A stretch of DNA of 64,000 nt from Mucilaginibacter pineti (GCF_900101875.1 NZ_FNAI01000008.1:248001-312000), one strand, 5' to 3'; counted from the first letter of the stretch, positions 1 through 8,499 are shown. Numbers and translations are program-made. Notes: generated by a model not told the origin, from the letters alone.

Positions 1-77
1 TTGAGCTTACCCCGCCTGGACCGTTTTACAAGGTCGATAAAGGTTTTTACGGTACCGTCTTTACTATCGCTTTCCAT
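1..77 (-). CDS. kdpD: KdpD sensor protein, N-terminal fragment (runs off the window)
   Basis: The first 25 codons of a minus-strand gene start at ATG 75-77, 52 bp after the kdpC stop. The translation ends in SRRGKLK, which matches the stretch just before the first beta-strand and P-loop of the KdpD N-terminal domain in known KdpD proteins. KdpD senses potassium limitation and osmotic stress and controls kdp expression. Only the start is visible, so it cannot be told whether this is a full sensor kinase or the short KdpD-domain form. Position as the last gene of kdpFABC supports the call. Its likely partner is the NtrC-type regulator at 7065-8396, since no KdpE-like OmpR-type regulator is present. 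Confidence 0.75.
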   Translation of the reverse strand, partial: MESDSKDGTVKTFIDLVKRSRRGKL

Positions 78-129
78 GATCTTTTTAAACCCCTCTCCCT
101 TTGAGGAGAAGGGTAATCTTAAGCTTCTA

Positions 130-693
130 TTACTTCAACGCGTCGAGCGCTACATTAAGTTTCAGTACATTAACTTTTGATGGACCAAACATACCCAACC
201 AAGGTTTTTCTGTTTGACTTGCTACCAATGCTTCCACCTTTTGCTCATCTAACTTGCGGAATTGGGCAACCCTTTTTACCTGTATTTTGGCAGCTTCCGG
301 CGAAATATCCGGATCAAGACCACTACCAGAGGCAGTTACCAAATCGGCAGGAATATCTGCACGTTTTAAGCCAGGGTGATATTTTAACAGCGTATCTATA
401 CGGCTGTTTACATCCTTCAAATAGTCGGGGTTGCTTGGGCCTTTGTTTGAGCCTGCAGAACCGGCTGCATTATAACCCACTGCTGATGGACGTCCCCAGA
501 AATATTGCGGCTTATCAAACTTTTGACCTATGGCCGCATAACCAACCACTTTACCATTAACGATGATCTTTTCGCCATCGCCCTGGCCCTTTGAAAGCTT
601 ACCTGCAAAGGTAATAAGCACTGGATAGATAACGCATAATAAAACGGTGAGCACAACTGTCAATCTGATAGATTGAATGATATATTTTTTCAT
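130..693 (-). CDS. kdpC: Potassium-transporting ATPase subunit C
   Basis: 187 aa, the usual KdpC length. KdpC is the single-span accessory subunit of the high-affinity K+ pump KdpFABC and stabilises or promotes ATP binding by KdpB. One membrane segment is seen at about residues 8-30. The periplasmic part carries the family blocks YFWGRPSA (about 65-72) and the ASGSGLDPDISPEAA stretch (about 122-136). The start lies 11 bp after the kdpB stop and kdpD follows, so it is co-transcribed with both. No odd features. Confidence 0.97.
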   Translation of the reverse strand: MKKYIIQSIRLTVVLTVLLCVIYPVLITFAGKLSKGQGDGEKIIVNGKVVGYAAIGQKFDKPQYFWGRPSAVGYNAAGSAGSNKGPSNPDYLKDVNSRIDTLLKYHPGLKRADIPADLVTASGSGLDPDISPEAAKIQVKRVAQFRKLDEQKVEALVASQTEKPWLGMFGPSKVNVLKLNVALDALK

Positions 694-704
694 TTTCTTG
701 AATT

Positions 705-2738
705 TTAAACTAAAACTGAAATAAGCAGGTCGATGATCTTTATGCCGATGAACGGCGCTATAACACCACCTAAACCATAAATAAGCAAGTTACGGCGTAA
801 TAAGGCGCTTGCTCCAATCGGCTTATATTCAACACCTTTTAAAGCGAGCGGGATAAGCATTGGAATAATGATGGCGTTAAATATTACTGCCGATAAAATA
901 GCACTCTCGGGACTATGCAGGTGCATAATATTAATACTCTGCAATGCCGGGATAGATGCGATGAACAAGGCAGGAACAATGGCGAAATACTTAGCCACAT
1001 CATTAGCTATTGAGAAGGTGGTAAGTGTACCGCGGGTTATCAGCAGTTGTTTACCTATCTCCACTATCTCAATAAGCTTGGTTGGGTCGTTATCCAGATC
1101 CACCATGTTACCGGCTTCTTTGGCTGCCTGGGTACCGCTGTTCATGGCTACGCCTACATCGGCCTGGGCAAGTGCAGGCGCATCATTTGTACCATCGCCC
1201 ATCATAGCTACCAGTTTGCCAGCTGCCTGTTCGTTTTTGATGTATTTCATTTTATCCTCGGGGCGTGCCTCGGCAATAAAATCATCAACACCGGCCTTTT
1301 CGGCTATAAATTTGGCAGTAAGCGGGTTATCGCCGGTTACCATTACTGTTTTGATACCCATTTTACGCAGGCGTTCAAAACGTTCGGCAATACCGGGTTT
1401 AATGATGTCCTGTAACTCAACTACACCTAAAACCTGTTCGTTTTGGGCTACCACCAACGGCGTACCACCGTTTGATGCAATGATTTTCACCCTATCTTCT
1501 ACCTCGCTGCTAAACTTGTTGCCAGCAGTAAGCGTCATATTCCGGATGGCATCAAAAGCACCTTTACGGATGCGGTTACCATCGGGTGTGTTGATACCGC
1601 TTGAACGGGTTTCGGCAGAGAATTTTATAAATGCCGATCCCTGCGGCGGAGTTAACGACAACCTTGTGCTCCCCTGCTGTGCTAACTCTATGATGGATTT
1701 ACCTTCGGGGGTTTCATCCGCCAGCGAAGCTAATACGCAGGCCTTTACCAAGTCATCATCCTGTACACCAGGGGCAGCCCAAAACTGGGTGGCTTTACGG
1801 TTACCAATGGTAATGGTACCTGTTTTATCTAACAGCAATACGTCAATATCGCCGGCAGTTTCAACCGCTTTACCAGACTTTGTAATTACGTTTGCACGCA
1901 AGGCCCTGTCCATACCGGCAATGCCAATGGCGGATAACAGACCACCTATTGTAGTAGGTATTAAACAAACAAACAGGGAGATCAACGCTGCAATGGTTAT
2001 AGGTGTGTGCGCATAATCAGCAAATGGCTTCAAGGTTACGCATACAATAATGAATACCAGGGTAAAGCTGGCCAATAGAATGGTCAAGGCTATCTCGTTT
2101 GGTGTTTTTTGGCGCGATGCACCTTCAACCAGCGCTATCATCTTATCCAGAAAGCTTTCGCCGGGCTGGGTGGTTACTACAACCTTTATCTGGTCTGACA
2201 GTACTTTTGTACCGCCCGTTACCGATGATTTATCGCCGCCCGCCTCACGGATAACCGGTGCAGATTCACCTGTGATGGCCGATTCATCTATAGTGGCCAA
2301 GCCTTCAATGATCTCTCCATCAGTAGGGATGGTATCGCCGGCCTCGCAGGTAAACACATCACCTTTAAGGAGCTGATTAGAAGACCGGGTAACAATCGAA
2401 CCGTCTTCCAGCACAACTTTTGCCGGCGTATCCTCCCTTGTTTTGCGTAAGCTATCGGCCTGCGCCTTACCCCTTGCTTCGGCTATGGCCTCAGCAAAAT
2501 TGGCAAACAGCAGGGTTAACAGCAGAACGATAAATATGGTAAGGTTATAACCAAATGAGCCCTGGCCGCTATGCAATAAACTGTAAAAAGTAACATATAA
2601 CATTACCGCTGTGCCAACTTCTACCGTAAACATTACGGGGTTGCGCATCATGGTTTTAGGGTTAAGTTTAATGAACGACTCTTTTAGGGCTGTTTGCACT
2701 AAAGCAGGTTCAAATAATTTATTAGATCGAGTTTTCAT
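705..2738 (-). CDS. kdpB: Potassium-transporting ATPase ATP-binding subunit
   Basis: 677 aa, full length for KdpB, the P-type ATPase subunit that couples ATP hydrolysis to K+ uptake by KdpA. The actuator-domain TGES motif is at about 156-159. The phosphorylated Asp lies in DKTGT (Asp304). The nucleotide-domain and hinge motifs are TGDNPLTA and MMGDGTNDAPALAQADVG. Membrane helices fall near the N-terminus (about 35-80), in the middle (about 215-275) and at the C-terminus. It sits between kdpA (46 bp upstream, with a small hairpin in the gap) and kdpC (11 bp downstream). A long open frame on the opposite strand is a composition shadow. Confidence 0.98.
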   Translation of the reverse strand: MKTRSNKLFEPALVQTALKESFIKLNPKTMMRNPVMFTVEVGTAVMLYVTFYSLLHSGQGSFGYNLTIFIVLLLTLLFANFAEAIAEARGKAQADSLRKTREDTPAKVVLEDGSIVTRSSNQLLKGDVFTCEAGDTIPTDGEIIEGLATIDESAITGESAPVIREAGGDKSSVTGGTKVLSDQIKVVVTTQPGESFLDKMIALVEGASRQKTPNEIALTILLASFTLVFIIVCVTLKPFADYAHTPITIAALISLFVCLIPTTIGGLLSAIGIAGMDRALRANVITKSGKAVETAGDIDVLLLDKTGTITIGNRKATQFWAAPGVQDDDLVKACVLASLADETPEGKSIIELAQQGSTRLSLTPPQGSAFIKFSAETRSSGINTPDGNRIRKGAFDAIRNMTLTAGNKFSSEVEDRVKIIASNGGTPLVVAQNEQVLGVVELQDIIKPGIAERFERLRKMGIKTVMVTGDNPLTAKFIAEKAGVDDFIAEARPEDKMKYIKNEQAAGKLVAMMGDGTNDAPALAQADVGVAMNSGTQAAKEAGNMVDLDNDPTKLIEIVEIGKQLLITRGTLTTFSIANDVAKYFAIVPALFIASIPALQSINIMHLHSPESAILSAVIFNAIIIPMLIPLALKGVEYKPIGASALLRRNLLIYGLGGVIAPFIGIKIIDLLISVLV

Positions 2739-2753
2739 TTTTTTATTTTAAAG

Positions 2754-2772
2754 CCCTCCCTTTTGGGGAGGG
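2754..2772 (-). other. Small GC-rich hairpin between kdpA and kdpB
   Basis: CCCTCCC (2754-2760) pairs perfectly with GGGAGGG (2766-2772) around a five-base loop in the 46 bp between kdpA and kdpB. No T-run follows on the transcribed minus strand, so it is not a good terminator. It could stabilise or process the operon mRNA. A similar but imperfect C-rich/G-rich inverted repeat lies between kdpC and kdpD (about 90-113). Confidence 0.45.
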
Positions 2773-2784
2773 TTGGTTGGGGCT

Positions 2785-4503
2785 TTATTTAAGCATTGAA
2801 AAATACTCTGCTATAGGACCAAGGGCCAGTGCAGGGAAATATGATAACGCGTTAAGTACAAGGATAACGGCAAAGGTCATCATGCTGAAGGTCACGGTGT
2901 CAACTTTAAGTGTACCTGCCGACTCGGGGATGTACTTCTTTTGAGCAAGCAAACCTGCTATGGCAACCGGGCCAATTATGGGTAAAAACCTGCCTAAAAT
3001 GATCACCAAACCGGTGAGTACATTCCAGAAGATGTTACCATCGCCAAGTCCCTCAAAGCCGGAGCCGTTGTTGGCGTTGGATGATGTATTTTCATACAGC
3101 ATTTCGCTAAAGCCATGAAAACCGGGGTTGTTTAGCCATGTTGATGGTTTAACAGCCCAATCGGCATTGCCAAAATTGGTGAACACATAGCTTGCTATTG
3201 CTGTACCCGCCAATATTAAAAACGGACTAAGCAACGTAATTAAAGCGGCTATCTTCACTTCCCTTGCCTCTACCTTGTGGCCCAAAAATTCGGGGGTACG
3301 ACCAACCATCAACCCGGATATAAATACGGCAATGATCACATAAATAAGGTAGTTCAACACACCTACACCGCATCCGCCGAAGAAGGAGTTTATCATCATG
3401 GCCAACAGCTGCCATAAGCCGGTAAGTGGCATGGTACTATCATGCATTCCGTTTACAGACCCGGTTGATACTACGGTGGTAAGCGTGCTCCAGTAAGCGG
3501 TAGCCATTGGACCTATCCTTACTTCCTTGCCTTCCATAGCGCCTGTGGTTTGGGCAATACCCATTTTGGCAATAGCCGGGTTACCGCCAAGTTCGCTGCT
3601 GATGGTTGGTATCATCAGCATCAGTGTACCCAATGCCATTACGCCAAATATCATCCAGCCTAATTTTTTGCGGCGGATAAAGTAACCGAATGCCAGTACC
3701 ATTGCTATAGGGATGATCATTTGTGATACGATCTCGACAACGTTGGTAAGGTAATTAGGATTCTCAAGCGGGTGGGCCGAGTTGGCGCCAAACCAGCCGC
3801 CACCATTGGTACCCAGGTGCTTTATGGCTATCATTTGCGCTGCCGGTCCGCGGGAAACGTTTACGGTATCGCCTTGCAGGGATATGAATTTGTCTTTACC
3901 TGCATAACTGGCCGGTGTGCCATTAAAGGTTAATATAAGTGCTATAACTATTGCCAATGGCAACAGCAAACGGGTGATACCTTTTACAAAGTATGCCCAA
4001 AAGTTACCCAGATCGGTAGTGGTTTTATCACGGAAGGCTTTAAATACCGCTATTGCACAGGCTATACCTGTTGCTGCACTGCAAAAGTGCAGAAACATGA
4101 ATATAAAATGCTGAATAAGGTAAGTAGCACCACTTTCGCCGCTATAGTGCTGCAGGTTACAATTGGCTACAAAGCTTAAGATAGTATTAAACGCCAAGTC
4201 AGCGCTCATGCCGGGATTGCCATCGGGGTTAAGCGGCAATTTATCCTGGTGCATTAATACAAAAAAGCCATATACAAGCCAAAAGGCGTTAATGGTCATC
4301 ATTGCTTTTAAAAACTGTTTCCAGTTCATGGGTTCATTAGGGTTGATGCCCGATAGTTTATAAATGCCGCTTTCCAGCGGTTTCATAAAATCGGTCCATA
4401 CCTTTTCGCCTGCAAACATTTTAGCCAGGTACTTGCCCAGCGGAATGCCGATGAGCAGCGTAATGATGAAGGAGGCTAAAATTCCAAATAGTTCCGTGTT
4501 CAT
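2785..4503 (-). CDS. kdpA: Potassium-transporting ATPase potassium-binding subunit
   Basis: 572 aa, typical of KdpA, the SKT-superfamily subunit that binds and conducts K+ in the KdpFABC complex. Multiple hydrophobic helices run along the protein. The conserved selectivity-loop block GTNGGGWFGANSAHP is at about 232-246, and the early block HYSGESGATYL is also intact. kdpF ends 9 bp upstream and kdpB begins 46 bp downstream. Expression should rise at low external K+ from the sigma-54 promoter proposed at 4705-4720. Confidence 0.98.
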   Translation of the reverse strand: MNTELFGILASFIITLLIGIPLGKYLAKMFAGEKVWTDFMKPLESGIYKLSGINPNEPMNWKQFLKAMMTINAFWLVYGFFVLMHQDKLPLNPDGNPGMSADLAFNTILSFVANCNLQHYSGESGATYLIQHFIFMFLHFCSAATGIACAIAVFKAFRDKTTTDLGNFWAYFVKGITRLLLPLAIVIALILTFNGTPASYAGKDKFISLQGDTVNVSRGPAAQMIAIKHLGTNGGGWFGANSAHPLENPNYLTNVVEIVSQMIIPIAMVLAFGYFIRRKKLGWMIFGVMALGTLMLMIPTISSELGGNPAIAKMGIAQTTGAMEGKEVRIGPMATAYWSTLTTVVSTGSVNGMHDSTMPLTGLWQLLAMMINSFFGGCGVGVLNYLIYVIIAVFISGLMVGRTPEFLGHKVEAREVKIAALITLLSPFLILAGTAIASYVFTNFGNADWAVKPSTWLNNPGFHGFSEMLYENTSSNANNGSGFEGLGDGNIFWNVLTGLVIILGRFLPIIGPVAIAGLLAQKKYIPESAGTLKVDTVTFSMMTFAVILVLNALSYFPALALGPIAEYFSMLK

Positions 4504-4512
4504 TGCTTTTAA

Positions 4513-4590
4513 TTAAAATTGTTCGGGTTTAAGCAGCACGTATATCATGTATACAAATACCGCGATTGAGATAATAAATAGTGCGATCAT
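4513..4590 (-). CDS. kdpF: KdpF small membrane subunit
   Basis: 25 aa, one transmembrane helix, starting at ATG 4588-4590. The C-terminal signature YVLLKPEQF matches the KdpF pattern (short helix followed by Leu-x-(R/K)-P-E-x-F). KdpF stabilises the KdpFABC complex in the membrane. It lies 9 bp upstream of kdpA and directly downstream of another micro-ORF (4597-4680). It is short enough to be missed by most gene callers. Confidence 0.88.
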   Translation of the reverse strand: MIALFIISIAVFVYMIYVLLKPEQF

Positions 4591-4596
4591 GATTTG

Positions 4597-4680
4597 TTAG
4601 ATTTTTTCGAACCAGTCGATTGATTTAAAGAATACCCAGCAGCATATCAGAATGGCCAGGAATAAAACTATTGTTATCAT
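4597..4680 (-). CDS. 27-residue membrane micro-ORF, first gene of the kdp operon
   Basis: This ORF starts at ATG 4678-4680 and encodes 27 residues. A hydrophobic N-terminal helix containing Cys-Cys-Trp is followed by a polar, partly acidic end, FKSIDWFEKI. The stop is 6 bp before kdpF. It lies about 14 nt downstream of the predicted sigma-54 start site, so it would be the first translated unit of the kdp mRNA. Function is unknown. It could be a second KdpF-like stabilising peptide or a leader peptide. Support comes from spacing, a clean helix and operon position, not from a recognised family. Confidence 0.6.
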   Translation of the reverse strand: MITIVLFLAILICCWVFFKSIDWFEKI

Positions 4681-4704
4681 TTTTATTTTGTTTTGACTAC
4701 AATA

Positions 4705-4720
4705 GGCAAACGCAATACCA
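4705..4720 (-). promoter_or_regulatory. Sigma-54 (-24/-12) promoter candidate for the kdp operon
   Basis: The minus strand reads TGGTATTGCGTTTGCC from 4720 to 4705. It has the invariant GG, exactly ten bases, then GC, as in the sigma-54 consensus TGGCAC-N5-TTGC. The expected start site is near 4694, 14 nt before the micro-ORF ATG. Fourteen of 16 bases are identical to the candidate upstream of kup (6925-6940). The neighbouring regulator carries the sigma-54-contacting GAFTGA loop. Confidence 0.7.
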
Positions 4721-4804
4721 TCGAAACAAACAACAAATTAAATACCTGATAAACAAATACTTACAATTAAAAACAGCATGCCAAAACTATCTATAAACAA
4801 AAAA

Positions 4805-4823
4805 CCCTTCCAAAATGGAAGGG
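4805..4823 (-). promoter_or_regulatory. Palindrome: enhancer site for the kdp operon and/or kup terminator
   Basis: CCCTTCC (4805-4811), five bases, GGAAGGG (4817-4823) is a perfect inverted repeat. Its right half, CAAAATGGAAGGG (4811-4823), is identical over 13 bases to one of three repeats upstream of kup (7029-7041). It lies at about -111 to -129 of the predicted kdp start, the normal place for an enhancer-binding protein site. On the minus strand it is also followed by TTTTTTG, 19 bp after the kup stop, so it could act as kup's intrinsic terminator as well. Confidence 0.6.
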
Positions 4824-4841
4824 TCGGTTTTCAAAAGAACA

Positions 4842-6821
4842 TTATCCGGCATAACTTACCGGGGGAACCTTTTTAAGGTGGAAGTTGTTTACCGGCGTTA
4901 CCACCATCGGAATTTTCTCTATCCGGGTTTCGCTGGTATCTAACCCAAAGGCTTTGGCATCTGACTGGGCCAACCGTTTTATAGCGAAATAACTATTGAG
5001 GATAAAACCCTCTTTGGCGCTGAACTCATTTTCATACGAAAGGAACTTTTCTAATATCACAAACTGAAAATCGGCAGCAAGGTTATATTTTTTTAATGAC
5101 GGGTAGCGGCTTGTAATATTCAGCTCGTCGTTAGCAACCATTTCCTGAACTACTTTTCTGAATAGCACATTAATACGCGGCTGAATACGGAAACCGAGCC
5201 TGAACTCTACTCTTATTACCTTATCATCTTCCAGTTCCTCCACGCTGTACTCCATGGTAAAAGGTTCATCGGTACGTTCAATATGGATAAACCAATAAAC
5301 ATTGGCCCGCTTGGGCTTCCGGCTAAATATGGAATAGATGATCTTCTGCTCTATCTGCCTGCTATTGTTGGCTTTAGTTAAGTAGATAAGGTGCGTTGCG
5401 AATTTTGATACCGATGTATCTTCGCTCAAGGCATTCAACACGGGTATCTGTTCTCTAAGATCAACAAAGTTGAGGAAGCGGTTATTGATCTTACGCGCCC
5501 TAAACCAGATATACATGGTAAATATCAGCCCAACTTCAAACCCAAGGAAAAACAAACGTTTAAGGATCTTAACAGCGTTGGCCACAAAGAAAGAAAACTC
5601 TACGCTGAGAAACATACACAGTATGATAGTCACCAGCCACAACGGCCAATGCTTTACATAGCGCATAAAATAGTACATGAGTATGGTGGTCATGAGCATG
5701 GCTATAGTAATAGAAAAACCATAAGCGGCCGTCATGGCTTCGGAAGTTTTAAAGTAAAGGCTCACGGCTATACAACCGAAACACAAGATCCAGTTAATGC
5801 TGGGGATATAAATTTGCCCCCGGATGTTGGACGGATATTTTATGGTGATACGCGGCCAGAAGTTCATGCTCACCGCCTCACTTATAAGCGTAAACGACCC
5901 GCTGATCAATGCCTGACTGGCAATAATAGTAGCCAGCGTGGCTATAATTACTACAGGGATAACAAAGCCATGTGGCACAATAGCAAAAAACGGGTTGATA
6001 TCCTTAACGCTTAAAGGATTAGTTTGGCGCAATACCCATGCACCCTGCCCAAGGTAATTGAGCAGCAAGGTAGTTTTTACAAACATCCAGCTTACCTGGA
6101 TATTTTTACGGCCGCAATGGCCCAGATCTGAATACAAAGCTTCGGCACCCGTAGTACAAAGGAAAACAGCGCCTAACAGCCAGAAACCTTTAGGATGGTC
6201 CATTAATAAATGGTAGCCGTACATAGGGTTGAATGCTTTAAAGATAACCGGGTAATGTGCTATTTGAATGCTGCCTAATACGCCCAGCATAATAAACCAA
6301 ACCAGCATAACCGGCCCAAATGCCGCACCAACCACGTTTGTACCAAACTGCTGAATAAAGAACAACAGTAGCATAATAGCTATCACAATTATCAATACAA
6401 CATCGTTACCGGGAGTGATGATCTTTGACAGTGCAGGTACCAGGTTTAAACCCTCAATGGCCGATGTTACAGAAATTGGCGGGGTTATTATACCATCGGC
6501 CAGCAATGTGCCTGCACCAATAATAGCCGGGATAGCCAGCCACTTACCATAACGCCGAACTAACGCGAATAGGGAGAAGATGCCTCCTTCGCCGCGGTTA
6601 TCTGCCTGCAGAGTAATAAAAATGTACTTGAAGGTAGTTTGTAGGGTAAGTGTCCAAAAAACGCAGGATATGGCGCCAAGCACCATAAACTGGTCGGTGC
6701 GGCCACCTTCTTTTAATAGTGTTTGTAAGGTGTACAATGGCGATGTACCTATATCGCCAAAAATAATTCCGAGGGTGATCAACAAGCCACCCGCAGAAAC
6801 TTTGCGAAGGTGGGGATTCAT
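4842..6821 (-). CDS. kup: Low-affinity potassium transporter Kup
   Basis: 659 aa, full length for the KUP/HAK/KT family of K+/H+ symporters. The N-terminal family motif GIIFGDIGTSPLYTL is present at about 19-33. About twelve hydrophobic segments fill the first 430 residues, followed by a hydrophilic cytoplasmic domain of about 220 residues. It lies between the kdp operon and the NtrC-type regulator, all on the same strand. It has its own predicted sigma-54 promoter (6925-6940) with upstream repeats (7002-7061), suggesting co-regulation of the constitutive-type and ATP-driven K+ uptake systems. Confidence 0.96.
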   Translation of the reverse strand: MNPHLRKVSAGGLLITLGIIFGDIGTSPLYTLQTLLKEGGRTDQFMVLGAISCVFWTLTLQTTFKYIFITLQADNRGEGGIFSLFALVRRYGKWLAIPAIIGAGTLLADGIITPPISVTSAIEGLNLVPALSKIITPGNDVVLIIVIAIMLLLFFIQQFGTNVVGAAFGPVMLVWFIMLGVLGSIQIAHYPVIFKAFNPMYGYHLLMDHPKGFWLLGAVFLCTTGAEALYSDLGHCGRKNIQVSWMFVKTTLLLNYLGQGAWVLRQTNPLSVKDINPFFAIVPHGFVIPVVIIATLATIIASQALISGSFTLISEAVSMNFWPRITIKYPSNIRGQIYIPSINWILCFGCIAVSLYFKTSEAMTAAYGFSITIAMLMTTILMYYFMRYVKHWPLWLVTIILCMFLSVEFSFFVANAVKILKRLFFLGFEVGLIFTMYIWFRARKINNRFLNFVDLREQIPVLNALSEDTSVSKFATHLIYLTKANNSRQIEQKIIYSIFSRKPKRANVYWFIHIERTDEPFTMEYSVEELEDDKVIRVEFRLGFRIQPRINVLFRKVVQEMVANDELNITSRYPSLKKYNLAADFQFVILEKFLSYENEFSAKEGFILNSYFAIKRLAQSDAKAFGLDTSETRIEKIPMVVTPVNNFHLKKVPPVSYAG

Positions 6822-6899
6822 GATACGAAAGAAAAGTTTGTGATTTGTAAGCGGATGGGGTTAACCGTGTTAAGTGCCCGGCGGCACATTAAGCAAAAA

Positions 6900-6918
6900 G
6901 GGGTATAATTCATACCCC
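6900..6918 (-). terminator. Hairpin with T-run between the regulator and kup
   Basis: On the minus strand GGGGTAT, five bases, ATACCCC is followed by TTTTTG. It lies about 147 bp downstream of the regulator stop and 79 bp upstream of kup. It could terminate regulator transcription. Because the predicted sigma-54 start for kup (about 6914) falls inside it, it would not block kup initiation. Confidence 0.5.
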
Positions 6919-6924
6919 GCCGCC

Positions 6925-6940
6925 TGCAAACTCAATACCA
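6925..6940 (-). promoter_or_regulatory. Sigma-54 (-24/-12) promoter candidate for kup
   Basis: The minus strand reads TGGTATTGAGTTTGCA from 6940 to 6925: GG, ten bases, GC, with a perfect TTGCA -12 box. It is almost the same as the kdp candidate (14 of 16 bases). The predicted start site is near 6914, giving a leader of about 93 nt to the kup ATG. Confidence 0.7.
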
Positions 6941-7001
6941 CAAAGCAAAAACGGCCTTAAACGACCGTAAAGGCACTTTTTAAATTATCACACTTTGAAA
7001 A

Positions 7002-7061
7002 CCATGCCAAAATGAAAGGGTGGACTATCAAAATGGAAGGGCGTTTCTCAAAATGGTATGG
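7002..7061 (-). promoter_or_regulatory. Three phased repeats, probable enhancer sites upstream of kup
   Basis: CAAAATGAAAGGG (7008-7020), CAAAATGGAAGGG (7029-7041) and CAAAATGGTATGG (7049-7061) are spaced 21 and 20 bp apart, close to two helical turns. They lie about 88-147 bp upstream of the predicted kup start. The middle copy is identical to half of the palindrome at 4805-4823. Such phased sites fit oligomeric binding by an NtrC-type activator, most simply the regulator whose gene ends at 7065. Confidence 0.65.
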
Positions 7062-7064
7062 TTT

Positions 7065-8396
7065 TTAGCCCAATTTATACTCATCGAGCTTGCGGTAAAG
7101 CGTGGTAAGACCGATGCCCAGCAAGCGGGCGGTTTCTGTTTTATTACCTTGCGCATGAATAAGTACCTTTTGAATATGCTGCCGTTCGATAGTTGCCAGA
7201 TCAAGCGCGCTATGGTCAACGCTGCCTTGCCTGAACTCCAGGGGCAGCAGGTCTGCATCAAGGGTATCATCGTCGGCCAGGATCACCACGCGTTCAATAA
7301 CATTTTTAAGTTCGCGGATGTTCCCTTTCCAATGATGGCGGTTAAGGAGGTTTAAAAATTCCGGCGTTAGCTTAGCCATACGCCTGCCGGCCTTGGCGGT
7401 AAACTCTTTAAGATAATAATTAGCCAGCAGCTCAACATCACCCTTACGATCATTAAGCGAAGGCAATGAAATACTGAATACCGATAAACGATAATAAAGA
7501 TCAAGCCGGAAATGACCTGCTTCGGCCTCCTGCTGCAAATCGCGGTTAGTAGCAGCCAGTATGCGGATATTTACCTTGGTGGTTTGGGTATCACCTACTT
7601 TTATAAATGTTTTATTTTCCAGCACACGCAGCAGTTTGGCTTGCAGTTCGTGGCTCATCTCACCTATCTCATCTAAAAATATAGTGCCATGCTGGGCTTC
7701 TTCAAACAGTCCTTTTTTATCTTTTAAAGCCCCTGTAAACGCACCGGCTTTATAGCCAAATAGCTCGCTTTCCAATAACTCGGCAGAAAAGCTGCTGCAG
7801 TTTACCGCCACAAAGGGCATCAGCCTGCGCTGGCTTTCATAATGTATAGCCGAAGCAAAAACTTCTTTTCCTGTACCCGTTTCGCCTAAAAGCAATACGG
7901 TGGTATCTGTAGCGGCAACCTTGCGGGCAAGGGATACAGCCTCCAATATCGGTTTGGATGTGCCTATAATGCGGGCGAAACTATATTTATTGGTCACCTT
8001 TTTTTCCAACTCAAAAACACGCAGCTGTAAGGCGGCCTTTTCCATAGCCTGGCTTATCAGCGGGATGATCTTGTCGTTATCATCACCTTTAATGATATAG
8101 TTAAAAGCACCGTTTTTGATGGCCTTTACGCCATCGGCAATGGTGCCATAGGCGGTAAGGTTAATTACCTCTACATAAGGTTTCTTTTCTTTTATGGCGG
8201 TTACCAGGTCTACACCGTTTACATCGGGCAGCTTTACATCGCTTATCACCAACAGTACATCTTCCTGAATCAGCACCTTCAGCCCCTCCTTGCCGGTGGC
8301 GGCTTCCAGCACATTATAGCCCTCTAACCCAATAATGCGGGCAAGCAGACCGCTCAGTTTTTTTTCGTCGTCGATAATTAAAATGGTGTTCTGCAT
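7065..8396 (-). CDS. Sigma-54-dependent response regulator (NtrC type), probable regulator of K+ uptake
   Basis: 443 aa with three domains. A receiver domain (about 1-120) has phospho-acceptor Asp53 in SDVKLPDVNG and switch residues TAYG. An AAA+ domain follows (about 140-370) with Walker A GETGTGKE (171-178), the sigma-54-contacting loop GAFTGA (218-223) and Walker B FLDEIGE. The C-terminus is a Fis-type helix-turn-helix (about 415-440). The conserved Lys near the end of the receiver is followed by Gly-Asp-Asp where Pro is common. Its product probably acts with KdpD: sigma-54 promoters and repeated sites flank the next genes. The partnership is inferred from context. The locus has no OmpR-type KdpE. 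Confidence 0.93.
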   Translation of the reverse strand: MQNTILIIDDEKKLSGLLARIIGLEGYNVLEAATGKEGLKVLIQEDVLLVISDVKLPDVNGVDLVTAIKEKKPYVEVINLTAYGTIADGVKAIKNGAFNYIIKGDDNDKIIPLISQAMEKAALQLRVFELEKKVTNKYSFARIIGTSKPILEAVSLARKVAATDTTVLLLGETGTGKEVFASAIHYESQRRLMPFVAVNCSSFSAELLESELFGYKAGAFTGALKDKKGLFEEAQHGTIFLDEIGEMSHELQAKLLRVLENKTFIKVGDTQTTKVNIRILAATNRDLQQEAEAGHFRLDLYYRLSVFSISLPSLNDRKGDVELLANYYLKEFTAKAGRRMAKLTPEFLNLLNRHHWKGNIRELKNVIERVVILADDDTLDADLLPLEFRQGSVDHSALDLATIERQHIQKVLIHAQGNKTETARLLGIGLTTLYRKLDEYKLG

Positions 8397-8468
8397 ACTT
8401 AGCGGGATAAAATGCCGGGCATCTTTTATGCAATATTAGCGCTTATTTCTATCATAAGATAAAAAACA

Positions 8469-8499
8469 AAAGGCCGCTCATAAATTTTGAGCGGCCTTT
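8469..8499 (-). terminator. Intrinsic terminator of the S46 peptidase gene
   Basis: AAAGGCCGCTCA-type stem: 8471-8480 pairs with 8488-8497, extending into A/T bases. On the minus strand it is followed by TTTTGTTTTTT. It lies 21 bp after the peptidase stop at 8520. Confidence 0.8.

Noticed and set aside
868..2016. Long plus-strand open frame (382 codons) opposite kdpB
   Set aside because: Mirror-image codon bias of kdpB, no recognisable domain or promoter; kdpB on the other strand is certain.
4771..4788. Minus-strand TTGGCATG resembling a -24 box upstream of kdp
   Set aside because: The -12 GC is absent (TT instead); the 4705-4720 match is far better.
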